Assembly: GCF_900172295.1 (NCBI RefSeq)
Contig: NZ_FWFL01000007.1
Span: forward strand, 62,001-126,000
Direction of reading: 5' to 3'
Length of the DNA stretch: 64,000 nucleotides
Source: Roseovarius litorisediminis
Lineage (GTDB): Bacteria > Pseudomonadota > Alphaproteobacteria > Rhodobacterales > Rhodobacteraceae
Position numbers and translations under genes: made by a program. Below the pieces are notes generated by a model, which was not told the origin of the DNA, made no database searches, and saw nothing but the letters and a program-made list of their open reading frames with translations. The first letter of the stretch is position 1, and each line of letters begins with the position of its first letter. Shown here piece after piece: positions 44,384-52,554 of this stretch.

Positions 44384-44761
44384 TCAAATCCCTTTCCACA
44401 TCCGCTGCCCGACGGGCCAATTGCAGGCAGCCCGCCTGCCCGGATGTCACATGTTTCAGCAGCCCGGGGCGGCGCCCGGTCGCTGAGGGAAATATCAACA
44501 AGGTATTAACTGCTCTTGACCCCACCGTGACGGTGGTTTGCGCAGACGCCCTGCTTTTGCCGGTTTCTTCTTGCCAAAATATCTTGGGGAAGGACTTGAA
44601 ATCCCTCAGGATTTCAGCGTCGGCGGCAACGCCGCCGGCTAACAGCGGGCCTAAAGCGTTTCGGCATAAAATAGAGACAAACGTTTTTGAAGCGCCCGCG
44701 ACATCAATTGCTTACACTCGTTTCGCGACAAACCCACGATTCAGGTTCATCGCGTAACGCT
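44384..44761. other. Intergenic region rich in hairpins and repeats
   Basis: A 378-base gap between DUF4864 and the beta-helix gene. It holds the TTCTTCTTGC element copy B (44565-44589), two small hairpins (GAAATCC 44598-44604 with GGATTTC 44609-44615; GGCGGC 44622-44627 with GCCGCC 44631-44636) and the 115-bp inverted-repeat element (44651-44765). No gene is seen. Confidence 0.7.
44565..44636 (+). repeat. Dispersed TTCTTCTTGC element, copy B, with two hairpins
   Basis: TTCTTCTTGC (44565-44574), then AATATC and GGGG as in copy A (3975-4000), followed by two stem-loops: GAAATCC/GGATTTC (44598-44615) and GGCGGC/GCCGCC (44622-44636, loop AAC). Both copies keep the same plus-strand orientation. 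Confidence 0.65.
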
Positions 44762-44765
44762 TTAG
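44651..44765. repeat. 115-bp element with inverted TAAAGCG ends
   Basis: Left end CTAAAGCGTTTCG (44651-44663) and right end CGCGTAACGCTTTAG (44751-44765) form an imperfect terminal inverted repeat. The right end supplies the TAA stop codon of DUF4864. Its outer part is shared with the short stop-codon elements elsewhere in the window. The interior carries a second inner inverted pair, TTTCGCGACAAACC among others. No transposase frame is present. Confidence 0.65.
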
Positions 44766-45163
44766 ACAGCGCCAGCGGGGGCCTTGCGCACTCGCACGGC
44801 ATTGATCTTCCAGCCATCGTCGCCTTCAACCATTTGATATTCAAGGATATGCAGTACGCCATCTGCATCGCGGACCATGACATTCTGCCATAGCTGCCCG
44901 GCAATCGTTTCGGCCTTCAGAAAATCCACTTCGGCCGGGCGCCAGACCATCGGATAGCCGTCGCGCACCATCGCGCCAAAGTTTTCGGGCGTGCGGAAAA
45001 TCGACCGGATCGACGGGCTGGCAAAATCAAAGGCAGCTTCAAAGTCATCGGCCAGAAAAGCTGTAATCTGATCCGAAATCACCTGCCGTATCGCAGTTTC
45101 GTCGGCGCGGGCCGGCAGGGCAAGGCACCCCATCAGCATCAACGTATAAAGACCCCTTCGCAT
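44762..45163 (-). CDS. DUF4864 exported protein
   Basis: A 133-residue periplasmic protein with a signal peptide (LYTLMLMGCLALPARA). The rest matches DUF4864 (VISDQITAFLADDFEAAFDFASPSIRSIF, then DGYPMVWRPAEV and GWKINAVRV), a SnoaL/NTF2-like family of unknown role. Its stop codon is formed by the right end of the 115-bp repeat element. It is downstream of a cytochrome c gene on the same strand, separated by about 60 bases. Confidence 0.85.
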   Translation of the reverse strand: MRRGLYTLMLMGCLALPARADETAIRQVISDQITAFLADDFEAAFDFASPSIRSIFRTPENFGAMVRDGYPMVWRPAEVDFLKAETIAGQLWQNVMVRDADGVLHILEYQMVEGDDGWKINAVRVRKAPAGAV

Positions 45164-45222
45164 GGCACACCTCCCATTTGTGCCAAACCTAACCCGGTCA
45201 GCACGCAGGTCAACGAACTGCG

Positions 45223-45621
45223 CTACTCGCCTTGCAGCGACTTGAGGAATTCCACCAGATCAACCACCGGTTGACTGGTCATGATCGGTTGACCCGCTTC
45301 GGTTTTCAGCGCCACATCAGACCCTTCAAAGAAATCGCCATAGACCGGCATCGGGCTACCGTGTGACACCAGCGGGTCGCGCCCGTCGATACGTTTGATT
45401 ACGCGCACCAGCGGGAATTTTCCGCCATTGCCCGCAGTCAGTTGCGTAAGGTCAGCCGGCTGTACCGTCAGCACCGGGCGCATCGGGCCCTGGCCCGTGG
45501 CCTCCAAACCGTGACAGCTGGCACAATAGCGTTCATAAGTCTCGCGCCCTGCGGTCTCATCTGCAACAGCAGGTCCTGCAAGGCCAACGGCAGTGGCCGC
45601 AATCAGTATCAGTCTGGTCAT
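45223..45621 (-). CDS. Monohaem cytochrome c
   Basis: A 132-residue periplasmic class I cytochrome c. Signal peptide (ILIAATAVGLAGPAVA), one haem motif CASCHGLEA (CxxCH near residue 35), and a likely distal Met in SHGSPMPVYG. It lies 23 bases downstream of a second cytochrome gene, so they are probably co-transcribed and may pass electrons between each other. ATG start. The electron partner is not in the window. Confidence 0.9.
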   Translation of the reverse strand: MTRLILIAATAVGLAGPAVADETAGRETYERYCASCHGLEATGQGPMRPVLTVQPADLTQLTAGNGGKFPLVRVIKRIDGRDPLVSHGSPMPVYGDFFEGSDVALKTEAGQPIMTSQPVVDLVEFLKSLQGE

Positions 45622-45644
45622 CTTCAGTTCCTTTCACTCAAGGC

Positions 45645-46028
45645 TCAGTTTTGCTGGATCGTCTCCAGATACCCGGCCAGATCCAGCAAGGCGCGGGGGG
45701 TTTCACTTGTCTCTCCGGTGTCATCCTTCCACATCACGACCGGTCCGGCAAAAACAGCGCTGAATTCCGGCATGAACTCAAACCTCCCCGGATAGCCATA
45801 GACCTTTGCCATAACCCGGCGCCGTGGAAAAACCCCTTCATTTGAACGTGATAACACGCCCAGATCCGCCGGGGCCAGTGGCAATTCAGCCCCTACTGGC
45901 CCGTCGCCTCGACCCTGCTCTCCATGGCAGACTGCACAATAGTCGGCATATAGCACGGCGCCACGGCTTACCTCCTGTGACGCACAGGCGGAAAGGGCTA
46001 ACACAGCGATGACAAGCAATTTCCGCAA
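45645..46028 (-). CDS. Lipoprotein monohaem cytochrome c
   Basis: A 127-residue cytochrome with a lipobox-like signal (LLVIAVLALSACAS, Cys15) and one CxxCH haem site, CAVCHGEQG. A later MPEFSA may carry the distal Met. It is therefore probably anchored to the periplasmic face of the inner membrane. Translation starts at TTG (46026-46028), with AAAGGA eight bases upstream. First gene of a pair with the soluble cytochrome c downstream; divergent from the DUF606 gene. Confidence 0.88.
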   Translation of the reverse strand: MRKLLVIAVLALSACASQEVSRGAVLYADYCAVCHGEQGRGDGPVGAELPLAPADLGVLSRSNEGVFPRRRVMAKVYGYPGRFEFMPEFSAVFAGPVVMWKDDTGETSETPRALLDLAGYLETIQQN

Positions 46029-46147
46029 GCCATAGGTCCTTTTAATGTCCCCCCATCCAGCCTGATTTCCTCACCCTGCACATTGATCTGGATCAGCCAC
46101 GCCATGCATGCCAGTTTGAGCGCAACACGCCCAACCGGAGAGTCACC

Positions 46148-46591
46148 ATGCAGCCCACCACCACCTATGCCATGATCATGCTGGTCGCCGGAGTCGGAAT
46201 CCCTGTTCTGGCAGCGCTCAACGCCGCCCTTGGCACGCGGCTGGGGTCCCCCGTTGCCGCCGCCTCAATCCTGTTTGTGGTGGCGCTGCTTTCCACGCTG
46301 CTGGTGCTGATGTTTGACCGCCCCGGCGCGATGGCGGGTGCGGCCAGCGCCCCAAAGCACCTGTTTCTGGCCGGCTGCCTTGTGGCATTTTACGTGCTTT
46401 CCATCACCGTCGTCGCACCGCAGTTCGGCATCGGCAACGCGGTATTTTTCGTGCTTCTGGGCCAATTGATCAGCGCCGCCGCCATCGACCATTTCGGCCT
46501 ATTTGGCGCGCTTGTCTCGCCCCTGTCGCTGACCCGCGCCAGCGGCATCGCCCTGATGGCCGCAGGGGTGTTCGTCACCCAGCAGGTTTGA
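46148..46591 (+). CDS. DMT-family DUF606 (YdcZ-like) membrane protein
   Basis: A 147-residue integral membrane protein with five hydrophobic segments (MIMLVAGVGIPVLAALNAALG; ASILFVVALLSTLLVLMF; FLAGCLVAFYVLSITVVA; GNAVFFVLLGQLISAAAIDHFG; GIALMAAGVFVTQ), matching the DUF606/YdcZ half-size transporter family. Substrate unknown. The ATG follows GGAGAG at good distance. It is divergent from the cytochrome pair. Confidence 0.85.
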   Translation: MQPTTTYAMIMLVAGVGIPVLAALNAALGTRLGSPVAAASILFVVALLSTLLVLMFDRPGAMAGAASAPKHLFLAGCLVAFYVLSITVVAPQFGIGNAVFFVLLGQLISAAAIDHFGLFGALVSPLSLTRASGIALMAAGVFVTQQV

Positions 46592-47062
46592 CTGTTCACG
46601 GCCATAATATCCCGATGCGCCCGAATTGTCCCTGCACGTCAGGTCCGTGCTGCGGCAGCCCCGTGTCTTCATAGCGTTTGCGGAGATGGTTCAACACACC
46701 AACAAACCCGTCGGCAATGGCTTGCGTGTCTGTTTTTCAGAAGGTGGGTTTTATTCGCCCTGAGATTGTCATAGGTCTGATCAAAACGATTTTTCTTCGC
46801 CCCGGTTCCGCGTACCGGGCTTTCGGAATGGCAGGTTGAAACCAGACAGCCTTGGTGAGAAACGACATGACAAAGAACCGGCGGATACAGCCCCCAAAAG
46901 GCGATCGACATTGCAACATCCATTGCGGGCAAGGTCGGTCTCGATGCCATCTGTGACAGGCCACCCTCGACCGGGCGCTTCTGGCAAATACTGCATGGAA
47001 AGACACCCCAAACCTGAAGAACAGTTGTTACGCCTCGGGGCGATGTATACTTTCGAAAGAGC
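46592..47062. other. Intergenic region before the glycan cluster, with possible gene remnant
   Basis: A 471-base gap with G+C lower than the flanking genes. On the minus strand 46596-46730 reads as a protein-like tail, including GFVGVLNHLRKRYEDTGLP, ending at a TGA, with stops in front. A similar short stretch on the plus strand contains AIDIATSIAGKVGLDA. These may be remnants of a decayed gene but no family was recognised. A hairpin CCCGGT/ACCGGG lies near 46801-46819. Confidence 0.35.
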
Positions 47063-48214
47063 ATGAGAATGAGATCACAGGAACAAGAATTGCCAACAGC
47101 CTCTCGATTGGACCATGTGGAATCCGATATGTCCGCAGCCATCACGGCTTTCCCGCAGGATAACCCTGTCGAAGGACCGCGGATGGTGTCATTTGTCGAG
47201 CGCAAGACGCTGGACATGTCAAGGCTGGCGCGTTTTCTTGAGGGGGCCGATACCTTTAACCGCTGGGCCAATCGCGGTCCAGCCTGGCACGCACTGTCGC
47301 AAGCCTATCAGACCCATTTCAGGAAGCTTCAAGGCAAGCGCGTGGTACCTTGCGCCAATGGCGGCATTGCACTTGAAGCACTGGCCGCACTGCATGAAGT
47401 GCGAGCGGGCCGTCGGCTCAGATGGGTTGTCAGCGCGTTCAGCTTTGCCAATACCGGTCGCGGGACTCTTGCAGATGCGATCAAGGTGGATTGTGACCCC
47501 GACGGGGTGTTGTCGCTGAGTGCCCTCGAAGGGCTGGATCCAAACAGTTTCGACGGGTTGATCGTGACCAACCCTTTTGGGCTGATGACCGACTTTTCGG
47601 CATTTGCAGCCTGGCAGCACAAGACCGGAAAACCGATGCTGATCGACAATGCCGCTGGCATCAGCCCCGACGTACCGGATCTGCCGGATCAGGCATTCAG
47701 CCTGCACCACACCAAACCCTATGGTTTCGGCGAGGGTGGTCTGGCAGTGGTATCGGAAGACGACTTTGAACCTTTCCTGCGCCTGCTGGAATACACCCCC
47801 CTGCCCGATGGTGAAGCGCCCTATTGGGTCAACAACGGCAAATTGTCCGAACTGTCCGCCGCAAGCCATCTTATGCGGCTGGAAACCCAGCCGGAATGGG
47901 CCCCGCTATATGCCGAACAGGCGTCGCGGATTGACAGCATCGCCGAAAGCACCGTGCTGAAAACGCTTATCAAAAGCAATACACCTGCCATGAGCCGCCC
48001 CTACCTTGCCCCGTTTCCAATTCCTGTGAGTGTTTTGCCCAATAAATTTGTCGTCCTGGGCAAATACTACAAGCCACTTGAAGATTCACCCAATGCAAGG
48101 TCGATCTATGATCATGTCATAAACATTCCGACCAATCCCGGCCTGAGCAAACTCAGCCGGGAACAGATTGCCGATGTTCTTAGTGGTGTGCTTGCGAGAG
48201 CGCGCCCGACATGA
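47063..48214 (+). CDS. DegT/DnrJ/EryC1-type PLP-dependent aminotransferase-like protein
   Basis: A 383-residue protein with the DegT/StrS fold. PLP-binding signs are ALEALAALHEVRAGRRL, the aspartate strand GKPMLIDNAAGI and the lysine segment SLHHTKPYGFGEGGLAV (Lys near residue 218 in the family form SFxxTK...GEGG). Most relatives transfer an amino group to a nucleotide sugar. The N-terminus is longer than usual. Its last bases overlap the next start (ATGA), the first of a chain of overlapping genes for glycan or metabolite modification. Confidence 0.82.
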   Translation: MRMRSQEQELPTASRLDHVESDMSAAITAFPQDNPVEGPRMVSFVERKTLDMSRLARFLEGADTFNRWANRGPAWHALSQAYQTHFRKLQGKRVVPCANGGIALEALAALHEVRAGRRLRWVVSAFSFANTGRGTLADAIKVDCDPDGVLSLSALEGLDPNSFDGLIVTNPFGLMTDFSAFAAWQHKTGKPMLIDNAAGISPDVPDLPDQAFSLHHTKPYGFGEGGLAVVSEDDFEPFLRLLEYTPLPDGEAPYWVNNGKLSELSAASHLMRLETQPEWAPLYAEQASRIDSIAESTVLKTLIKSNTPAMSRPYLAPFPIPVSVLPNKFVVLGKYYKPLEDSPNARSIYDHVINIPTNPGLSKLSREQIADVLSGVLARARPT

Positions 48215-48924
48215 CGATTGATTGGCAGAACTATTGGGCTTCGCGTCCCCAGTCTCTGGATGGTTCAATCGAAGAGGCTCTTGCTCAGGTTGGTAAAACG
48301 CGGTTTGGCAAACCGGTTCCACCGGAACAAGTAACGCTATTGGTGGAGTACATAGCTGAGACATTGCGCCTGTCTCCTGACATGGCTGCGGTTGATCTCG
48401 GATGTGGGAACGGTCTTATTACTCATGCACTGGCTACCCGGGTCGACCATGTCGTCGGCTTTGATTATTCACCGGCCTTACTGGAAACTGCACGTAAACA
48501 TTTCAACGCATCGAATATCTCGTACAGGACGGGCGATCTTACCCAGATGGAGTCGCAAGCGCTTCCCCGGTCGGGAATTGATGTGGCCTGGAGTATCGAG
48601 GTAATTCAAAACCTCGACCCAACCACTTTGCCGAACCTTTTAAGTTGGCTTGAAAAGGTTCTTGTGCCTGGCGGTCGGTTTCTCGCCAGCGGAATTCCTG
48701 ATATTGATCGCATCAGGAACTTCTATAACACTGAAGAACGCTGGCAGATGCATGTGGAAAACGCGCGCGAAGGCCGTGAGCAGATGGGGCATTGGTGGAG
48801 CAAAGATGATCTGTCCGATGCTGCAGAAACGGCAGGCCTTCAGATAGAATTTGTTACCTTGCCAGAACAGTTCTATACGGCAAGCTATCGAGTTGATGCT
48901 TTACTGTCCAAGGTTTCGGCATGA
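48211..48924 (+). CDS. Class I SAM-dependent methyltransferase
   Basis: A 237-residue methyltransferase. Motif I is AAVDLGCGNGLITHAL (residues about 54-69), motif II follows as HVVGFDYSPALLETARKHF, and the acidic loop DLTQMESQAL with VAWSIEVIQNLDPTTLPNLL fits the Rossmann-like fold. The methyl acceptor is not known; in this cluster a sugar or a small amine is plausible. It overlaps the aminotransferase upstream and the sulfotransferase downstream by four bases each. Confidence 0.88.
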   Translation: MTIDWQNYWASRPQSLDGSIEEALAQVGKTRFGKPVPPEQVTLLVEYIAETLRLSPDMAAVDLGCGNGLITHALATRVDHVVGFDYSPALLETARKHFNASNISYRTGDLTQMESQALPRSGIDVAWSIEVIQNLDPTTLPNLLSWLEKVLVPGGRFLASGIPDIDRIRNFYNTEERWQMHVENAREGREQMGHWWSKDDLSDAAETAGLQIEFVTLPEQFYTASYRVDALLSKVSA

Positions 48925-49739
48925 ACATCGAGGTCGGCGCGCCAATATTTCTGCTTGGAATGCCAAGGTCGGGAACGACTTGGCTATCACAGATTTTTGA
49001 AAGTGCCCCAGATTTTCTTGTTCGCCTTTCTCCACCCTACGCCTATGATTTTCGGGGAAGACTAACCGAAACCTCAGGGCTTGCAGACTGGCAAGAGGTA
49101 CTGCAGGGCGTGATCTCCAGCCAGGACAAGTTCGTTACACAGAACTGGAGGCGCGAGACCGGAGAATTGGTGTCCTTTGAGAAAAAACCCGAACAGGTGA
49201 CCCGGCTTGCAGTCAAGGACACCCGGTTTCATGGCCTTTACCAGAGTGCAATGTCCGTTTTGCCAAAGGCCAAGATTATTTATATCGTACGTCATCCTGC
49301 CGCTGCTTTATGGAGTTGGCGCAACTGTAAGGAATTTCCAAGTGGTGCAGATTTCAGGCAGGAATGGCGTAACGCACCCTGCCGAAAACAAGAGGGCCCA
49401 CAAGAGTATTGGGGTTTTAACGATTGGGTAAGACTGACAACAGAATATATTCAGTTGGCAAAAGAAGATCCCGTTCGGTACCAAGTGATCCGGTATGAGG
49501 ATTTGATTGCCGATGCTTGCGCAGTGACGCAGGGTATGCTGACCTTTTGCGGTTCTAAACTAAGTGATCCGACCATCGAATTTATTAAGAAAAGCCAGAC
49601 AAAATTCGATCCGCGCCCTTATTCGGTATTTAAGGGGAAGGTCAGAGACGACCAGTGGCGCGAGCATTTTCCGCCCGATATTCTGGCGGAAATCCAGATG
49701 GCCTTGAACGGAACAAAACTGGAAGCATTCTTGGCATGA
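48921..49739 (+). CDS. Sulfotransferase
   Basis: A 272-residue sulfotransferase. The PAPS-binding loop is FLLGMPRSGTTWLSQIF (residues about 10-26), the 3'-phosphate motif is KAKIIYIVRHPAAALWSW (near residues 113-130), and a later RYQVIRYEDLI and FKGKVRDDQWREHF complete the fold. It likely adds a sulfate to a hydroxyl group of a glycan or metabolite made by the cluster. Overlaps its neighbours by four bases on both sides, so it is translated as part of one chain. Confidence 0.87.
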   Translation: MNIEVGAPIFLLGMPRSGTTWLSQIFESAPDFLVRLSPPYAYDFRGRLTETSGLADWQEVLQGVISSQDKFVTQNWRRETGELVSFEKKPEQVTRLAVKDTRFHGLYQSAMSVLPKAKIIYIVRHPAAALWSWRNCKEFPSGADFRQEWRNAPCRKQEGPQEYWGFNDWVRLTTEYIQLAKEDPVRYQVIRYEDLIADACAVTQGMLTFCGSKLSDPTIEFIKKSQTKFDPRPYSVFKGKVRDDQWREHFPPDILAEIQMALNGTKLEAFLA

Positions 49740-50428
49740 AACTTGGAATAATGCAGCCTTACTTTTTCCCCTATGCCCAGCAATTCCGGCATATCGCACA
49801 ATGCGACCAGTGGATCGTTTTTGATACCGTCAAGTTTTCGCGCAAGTCGTGGACGAGTCGAAATCGCGTGGCTAATCGAGACACAGAATGGGGCTATATT
49901 TCTGTCCCCGTTGCGAAAGGGGCAACCAATGGCACCATAGCTCAAGCGGAAATAGGCCAAACTGACTGGCGCAGTACTTTTTTTAACCAATTACGCAGCT
50001 ATGAAACCGTCGCCCCTTACTACCTTCAAACCATTGGAATTTTGCGAAACTGTATAGAAGCGGACGTTGACACACTTGGAACGCTGAACACGCGAATCCT
50101 TAGGACGATCGCTTCATCTTTGGGAATACAAACCGAGATAAAGCGACTGTCCGAGATGGAATTAGAACTGCCGACTGCGGCAGAGCCAGGCGAATGGGCC
50201 TTGATTATCAGCAAACAAATGGGGGCAAGTGTTTATTCAAACGCACCCGGCGGTCGGCACCTGTTTGATTCTGATCGCTATCTCAAGAACGGTGTAACTC
50301 TGGAGTTCTACGAACCTGCACCGCTGGAATACCCAACCGTCGGCTTGCCATTTGTGCCTGACTTGGCGGTTATAGACACACTCATGTGGCTCGGCAGGGA
50401 TGGGGTCTCGCAATTTGTTCTCAGCTAA
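49736..50428 (+). CDS. WbqC-like family protein
   Basis: A 230-residue protein of the WbqC-like family. The diagnostic start LGIMQPYFFPYAQQFRHIAQCDQWIVFD is followed by SRKSWTSRNRVANR and the terminal Trp-containing segment LAVIDTLMWLGRDGV. WbqC genes are common in O-antigen and capsule loci, where a role in modifying sugars is suspected but the exact reaction is not established. It overlaps the sulfotransferase by four bases, placing it as the fourth gene of the chain. Confidence 0.88.
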   Translation: MKLGIMQPYFFPYAQQFRHIAQCDQWIVFDTVKFSRKSWTSRNRVANRDTEWGYISVPVAKGATNGTIAQAEIGQTDWRSTFFNQLRSYETVAPYYLQTIGILRNCIEADVDTLGTLNTRILRTIASSLGIQTEIKRLSEMELELPTAAEPGEWALIISKQMGASVYSNAPGGRHLFDSDRYLKNGVTLEFYEPAPLEYPTVGLPFVPDLAVIDTLMWLGRDGVSQFVLS

Positions 50429-50563
50429 CTTGTTCCAGATTCCGCTGACAGTAATCAGGCAAGAGGAGATGCCATATAGTGCTGACCGGAAACGCAAAAA
50501 TTTTACTCCCCGGACTAAAACACAAGCTGTCAATCAGAGTCGACATCTGCATTTAAATTCTTA

Positions 50564-51472
50564 ATGTCTACGGTTAACCTTCAAATGCTTCCGGCAACTA
50601 ACCCGCAGGTCTCTAAATTGAACACTCAGCCAGAGACCCGCGTAAAGGTATTCATGCCGTGCTATAACCACGTAGATCACATCGCGGATGCCATAGAGAG
50701 CGTTCTTCGCCAGAAAACTGACTTTGGATTTAAACTTATTGTCCAAGATGACGCGTCAACCGACGGCACAGCAGAAATAGTAGCTGATTACGCTTCCAGA
50801 TATCCCGACACAATCGAACCGGTACTTTTTAAAGATAACCAGTTTTCACAAGGCCACCGAATATTCGCTCTGGCCTGGCCACGATTTGACAGTGAATATG
50901 TGGCTCTTCTGGACGGGGATGACTTGTGGGAAGATCCGCAGAAACTTGCTGTTCAGGTTGACTTTCTCGATAGAAATCCTGACTGCTCGCTCTGTCAGAC
51001 CCTGACGCGATACTGGGATGTTCCCAACGATCAGGAACTTCAAATTTTTCCGACAAAAAAGAAGCGCATGTTTTTCGCCACTCTGGATGATTTAGCAGAT
51101 GGCAACTTCATTCAGACCTCGGCGGTTATGTTCAGATTGTCGGCTTTGCCATCGCTGCCTTCGGATTTTGGTACTATACCGTTTGGGGACTACGCAATTT
51201 TCGCTCTTCTGGCGCGCAAGGGGTCCATCGGTCTCATACCCAAAGTAATGGCCCTTTACCGTGTCCATAATGCTAGTTTCTGGAGCAGTCGAAATCAGGA
51301 AGAGCGGACAAAAAAGACCAATGACGTCAAGCGCTTCATAATGCGCCACATCCCAAAATCCCAACAATTACCATGGGAGTGTGCGCTCGAAGGGCGACCG
51401 CTCCCATTTTTTCATAAAGTACGACCACGTCTTCGCCGCGCTATGTACAGGTTGCTTGCAAGATCGCCTTAA
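50564..51472 (+). CDS. Family 2 glycosyltransferase
   Basis: A 302-residue GT-A fold transferase. The N-terminus has VKVFMPCYNHVDHIADAIESVL (about residues 29-50), then QDDASTDGTAEIV and the metal-binding DxD (LLDGDDLWEDP), followed by the acceptor half (FIQTSAVMFRLSAL, ALYRVHNASF). It should add a sugar to a lipid or protein acceptor in the cytosol. The start is not certain because no ribosome site is clear. It is 135 bases after the WbqC-like gene and faces a methyltransferase gene on the other strand. Confidence 0.9.
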   Translation: MSTVNLQMLPATNPQVSKLNTQPETRVKVFMPCYNHVDHIADAIESVLRQKTDFGFKLIVQDDASTDGTAEIVADYASRYPDTIEPVLFKDNQFSQGHRIFALAWPRFDSEYVALLDGDDLWEDPQKLAVQVDFLDRNPDCSLCQTLTRYWDVPNDQELQIFPTKKKRMFFATLDDLADGNFIQTSAVMFRLSALPSLPSDFGTIPFGDYAIFALLARKGSIGLIPKVMALYRVHNASFWSSRNQEERTKKTNDVKRFIMRHIPKSQQLPWECALEGRPLPFFHKVRPRLRRAMYRLLARSP

Positions 51473-51493
51473 TAAGTATCGTTTATTCCGATT

Positions 51494-52387
51494 TTAGGTT
51501 TTGGGCACGATCTTGACCAAAAGCGCTGTGGGAATTTCTTTGTTGTCGATGTTCTTGGAAATCGTCTTGTTCAGGAACCTGTTTATTTTTTGCCTGTCAG
51601 ACTGCGCTTGGAGCTTGGACATATAGAAGTCGTTAAATTCTGCAACAAGACTAAAGGGTTGCGTTCCGTTGACTTCTACCGAAATTGAGTGCCCACGCGC
51701 GGCAGCCCAATCCTCAACATCCGATTGTTTTGGGAGCGTGAATTGCAAATGCTCCTTGGCCCAGTCTGCGCCAATCAAATCAACAACAAGTTCCAAGCCC
51801 TCTATTTGTGGGGAAAAATCGTTGTGAAACGGATTTAGTAAAACAAGCCCATGCTGGGAAAGCGCCACCAACCCATCCAGAAAATCCCACCGCAAGTCTT
51901 GGGGAATATGCTCTAGCACATGACAGGCCACGACAAAATCAAAGGGCTTCTTGAAGAATGAAACGTGGTCACTGCTGATCCCGTTGGTGCCCGGATCGGC
52001 CAGAAAATATTCGCATTCCGGCAGGAAGCTCGCCAGTTCACCCCCACCTCCGCCGATATCAAGAAGACTGGGGTGCTCCAGGCCTTGGGCCATATCGCGA
52101 ACGGCCTGTTGCAAGGTCAGAAATCGATAGTATTGATTATGATTCAGCGAAAGAAGATCGTCATTTTTCACAACAGGATACTGACCGTCCAAAGCACGCT
52201 CGGCTCCTTGCAGGAAACTGGCAGAGCTTTCGATGGCATGCGCCAGAGCGGGCCTGCCCGCAGATGCATATTCAGATGCCAGCCTCATATGAGCGTCAGG
52301 GTTTTTGATATCAGCGATTAAATTCTGAATGAGTGTGGAAATTGTTTCACCTTGATGCCCGGACCGGCGTTTTTTAAAGAATTTCAT
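51494..52387 (-). CDS. SAM-dependent methyltransferase-like protein
   Basis: A 297-residue protein with a methyltransferase core. Motif I is SLLDIGGGGGELASFLP (about residues 108-124), then YFLADPGTNG and the later VACHVLEHIPQDLRWDFLDGLVAL, all typical of class I enzymes. N-terminal and C-terminal helical regions are extra. It lies opposite to the GT2 gene, with stops 21 bases apart, and its base composition is A+T-richer than the rest of the window. Acceptor unknown. ATG at 52385-52387, one codon inside a TTG. Confidence 0.85.
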   Translation of the reverse strand: MKFFKKRRSGHQGETISTLIQNLIADIKNPDAHMRLASEYASAGRPALAHAIESSASFLQGAERALDGQYPVVKNDDLLSLNHNQYYRFLTLQQAVRDMAQGLEHPSLLDIGGGGGELASFLPECEYFLADPGTNGISSDHVSFFKKPFDFVVACHVLEHIPQDLRWDFLDGLVALSQHGLVLLNPFHNDFSPQIEGLELVVDLIGADWAKEHLQFTLPKQSDVEDWAAARGHSISVEVNGTQPFSLVAEFNDFYMSKLQAQSDRQKINRFLNKTISKNIDNKEIPTALLVKIVPKT

Positions 52388-52554
52388 CAAAGCGTAATTC
52401 GCCTTTCTTGTCCGTCATTGGTACGGCGCAAAGTGATTTAAAACAGCAACAGTTTGGGCCTGCTATTTGTAGGTTGAACCGTCCGGGTGACACTGCACAT
52501 CTGCGATTTTAACAAATTGGCGTTTGAGCGCATAGGCCTCCAGCGAACTTACAT

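Noticed and set aside
46669..47271. A 200-codon minus-strand frame before and across the DegT-type gene
   Set aside because: Overlaps the well-supported aminotransferase gene and has no domain; only the short 46596-46730 tail in another frame looks protein-like.
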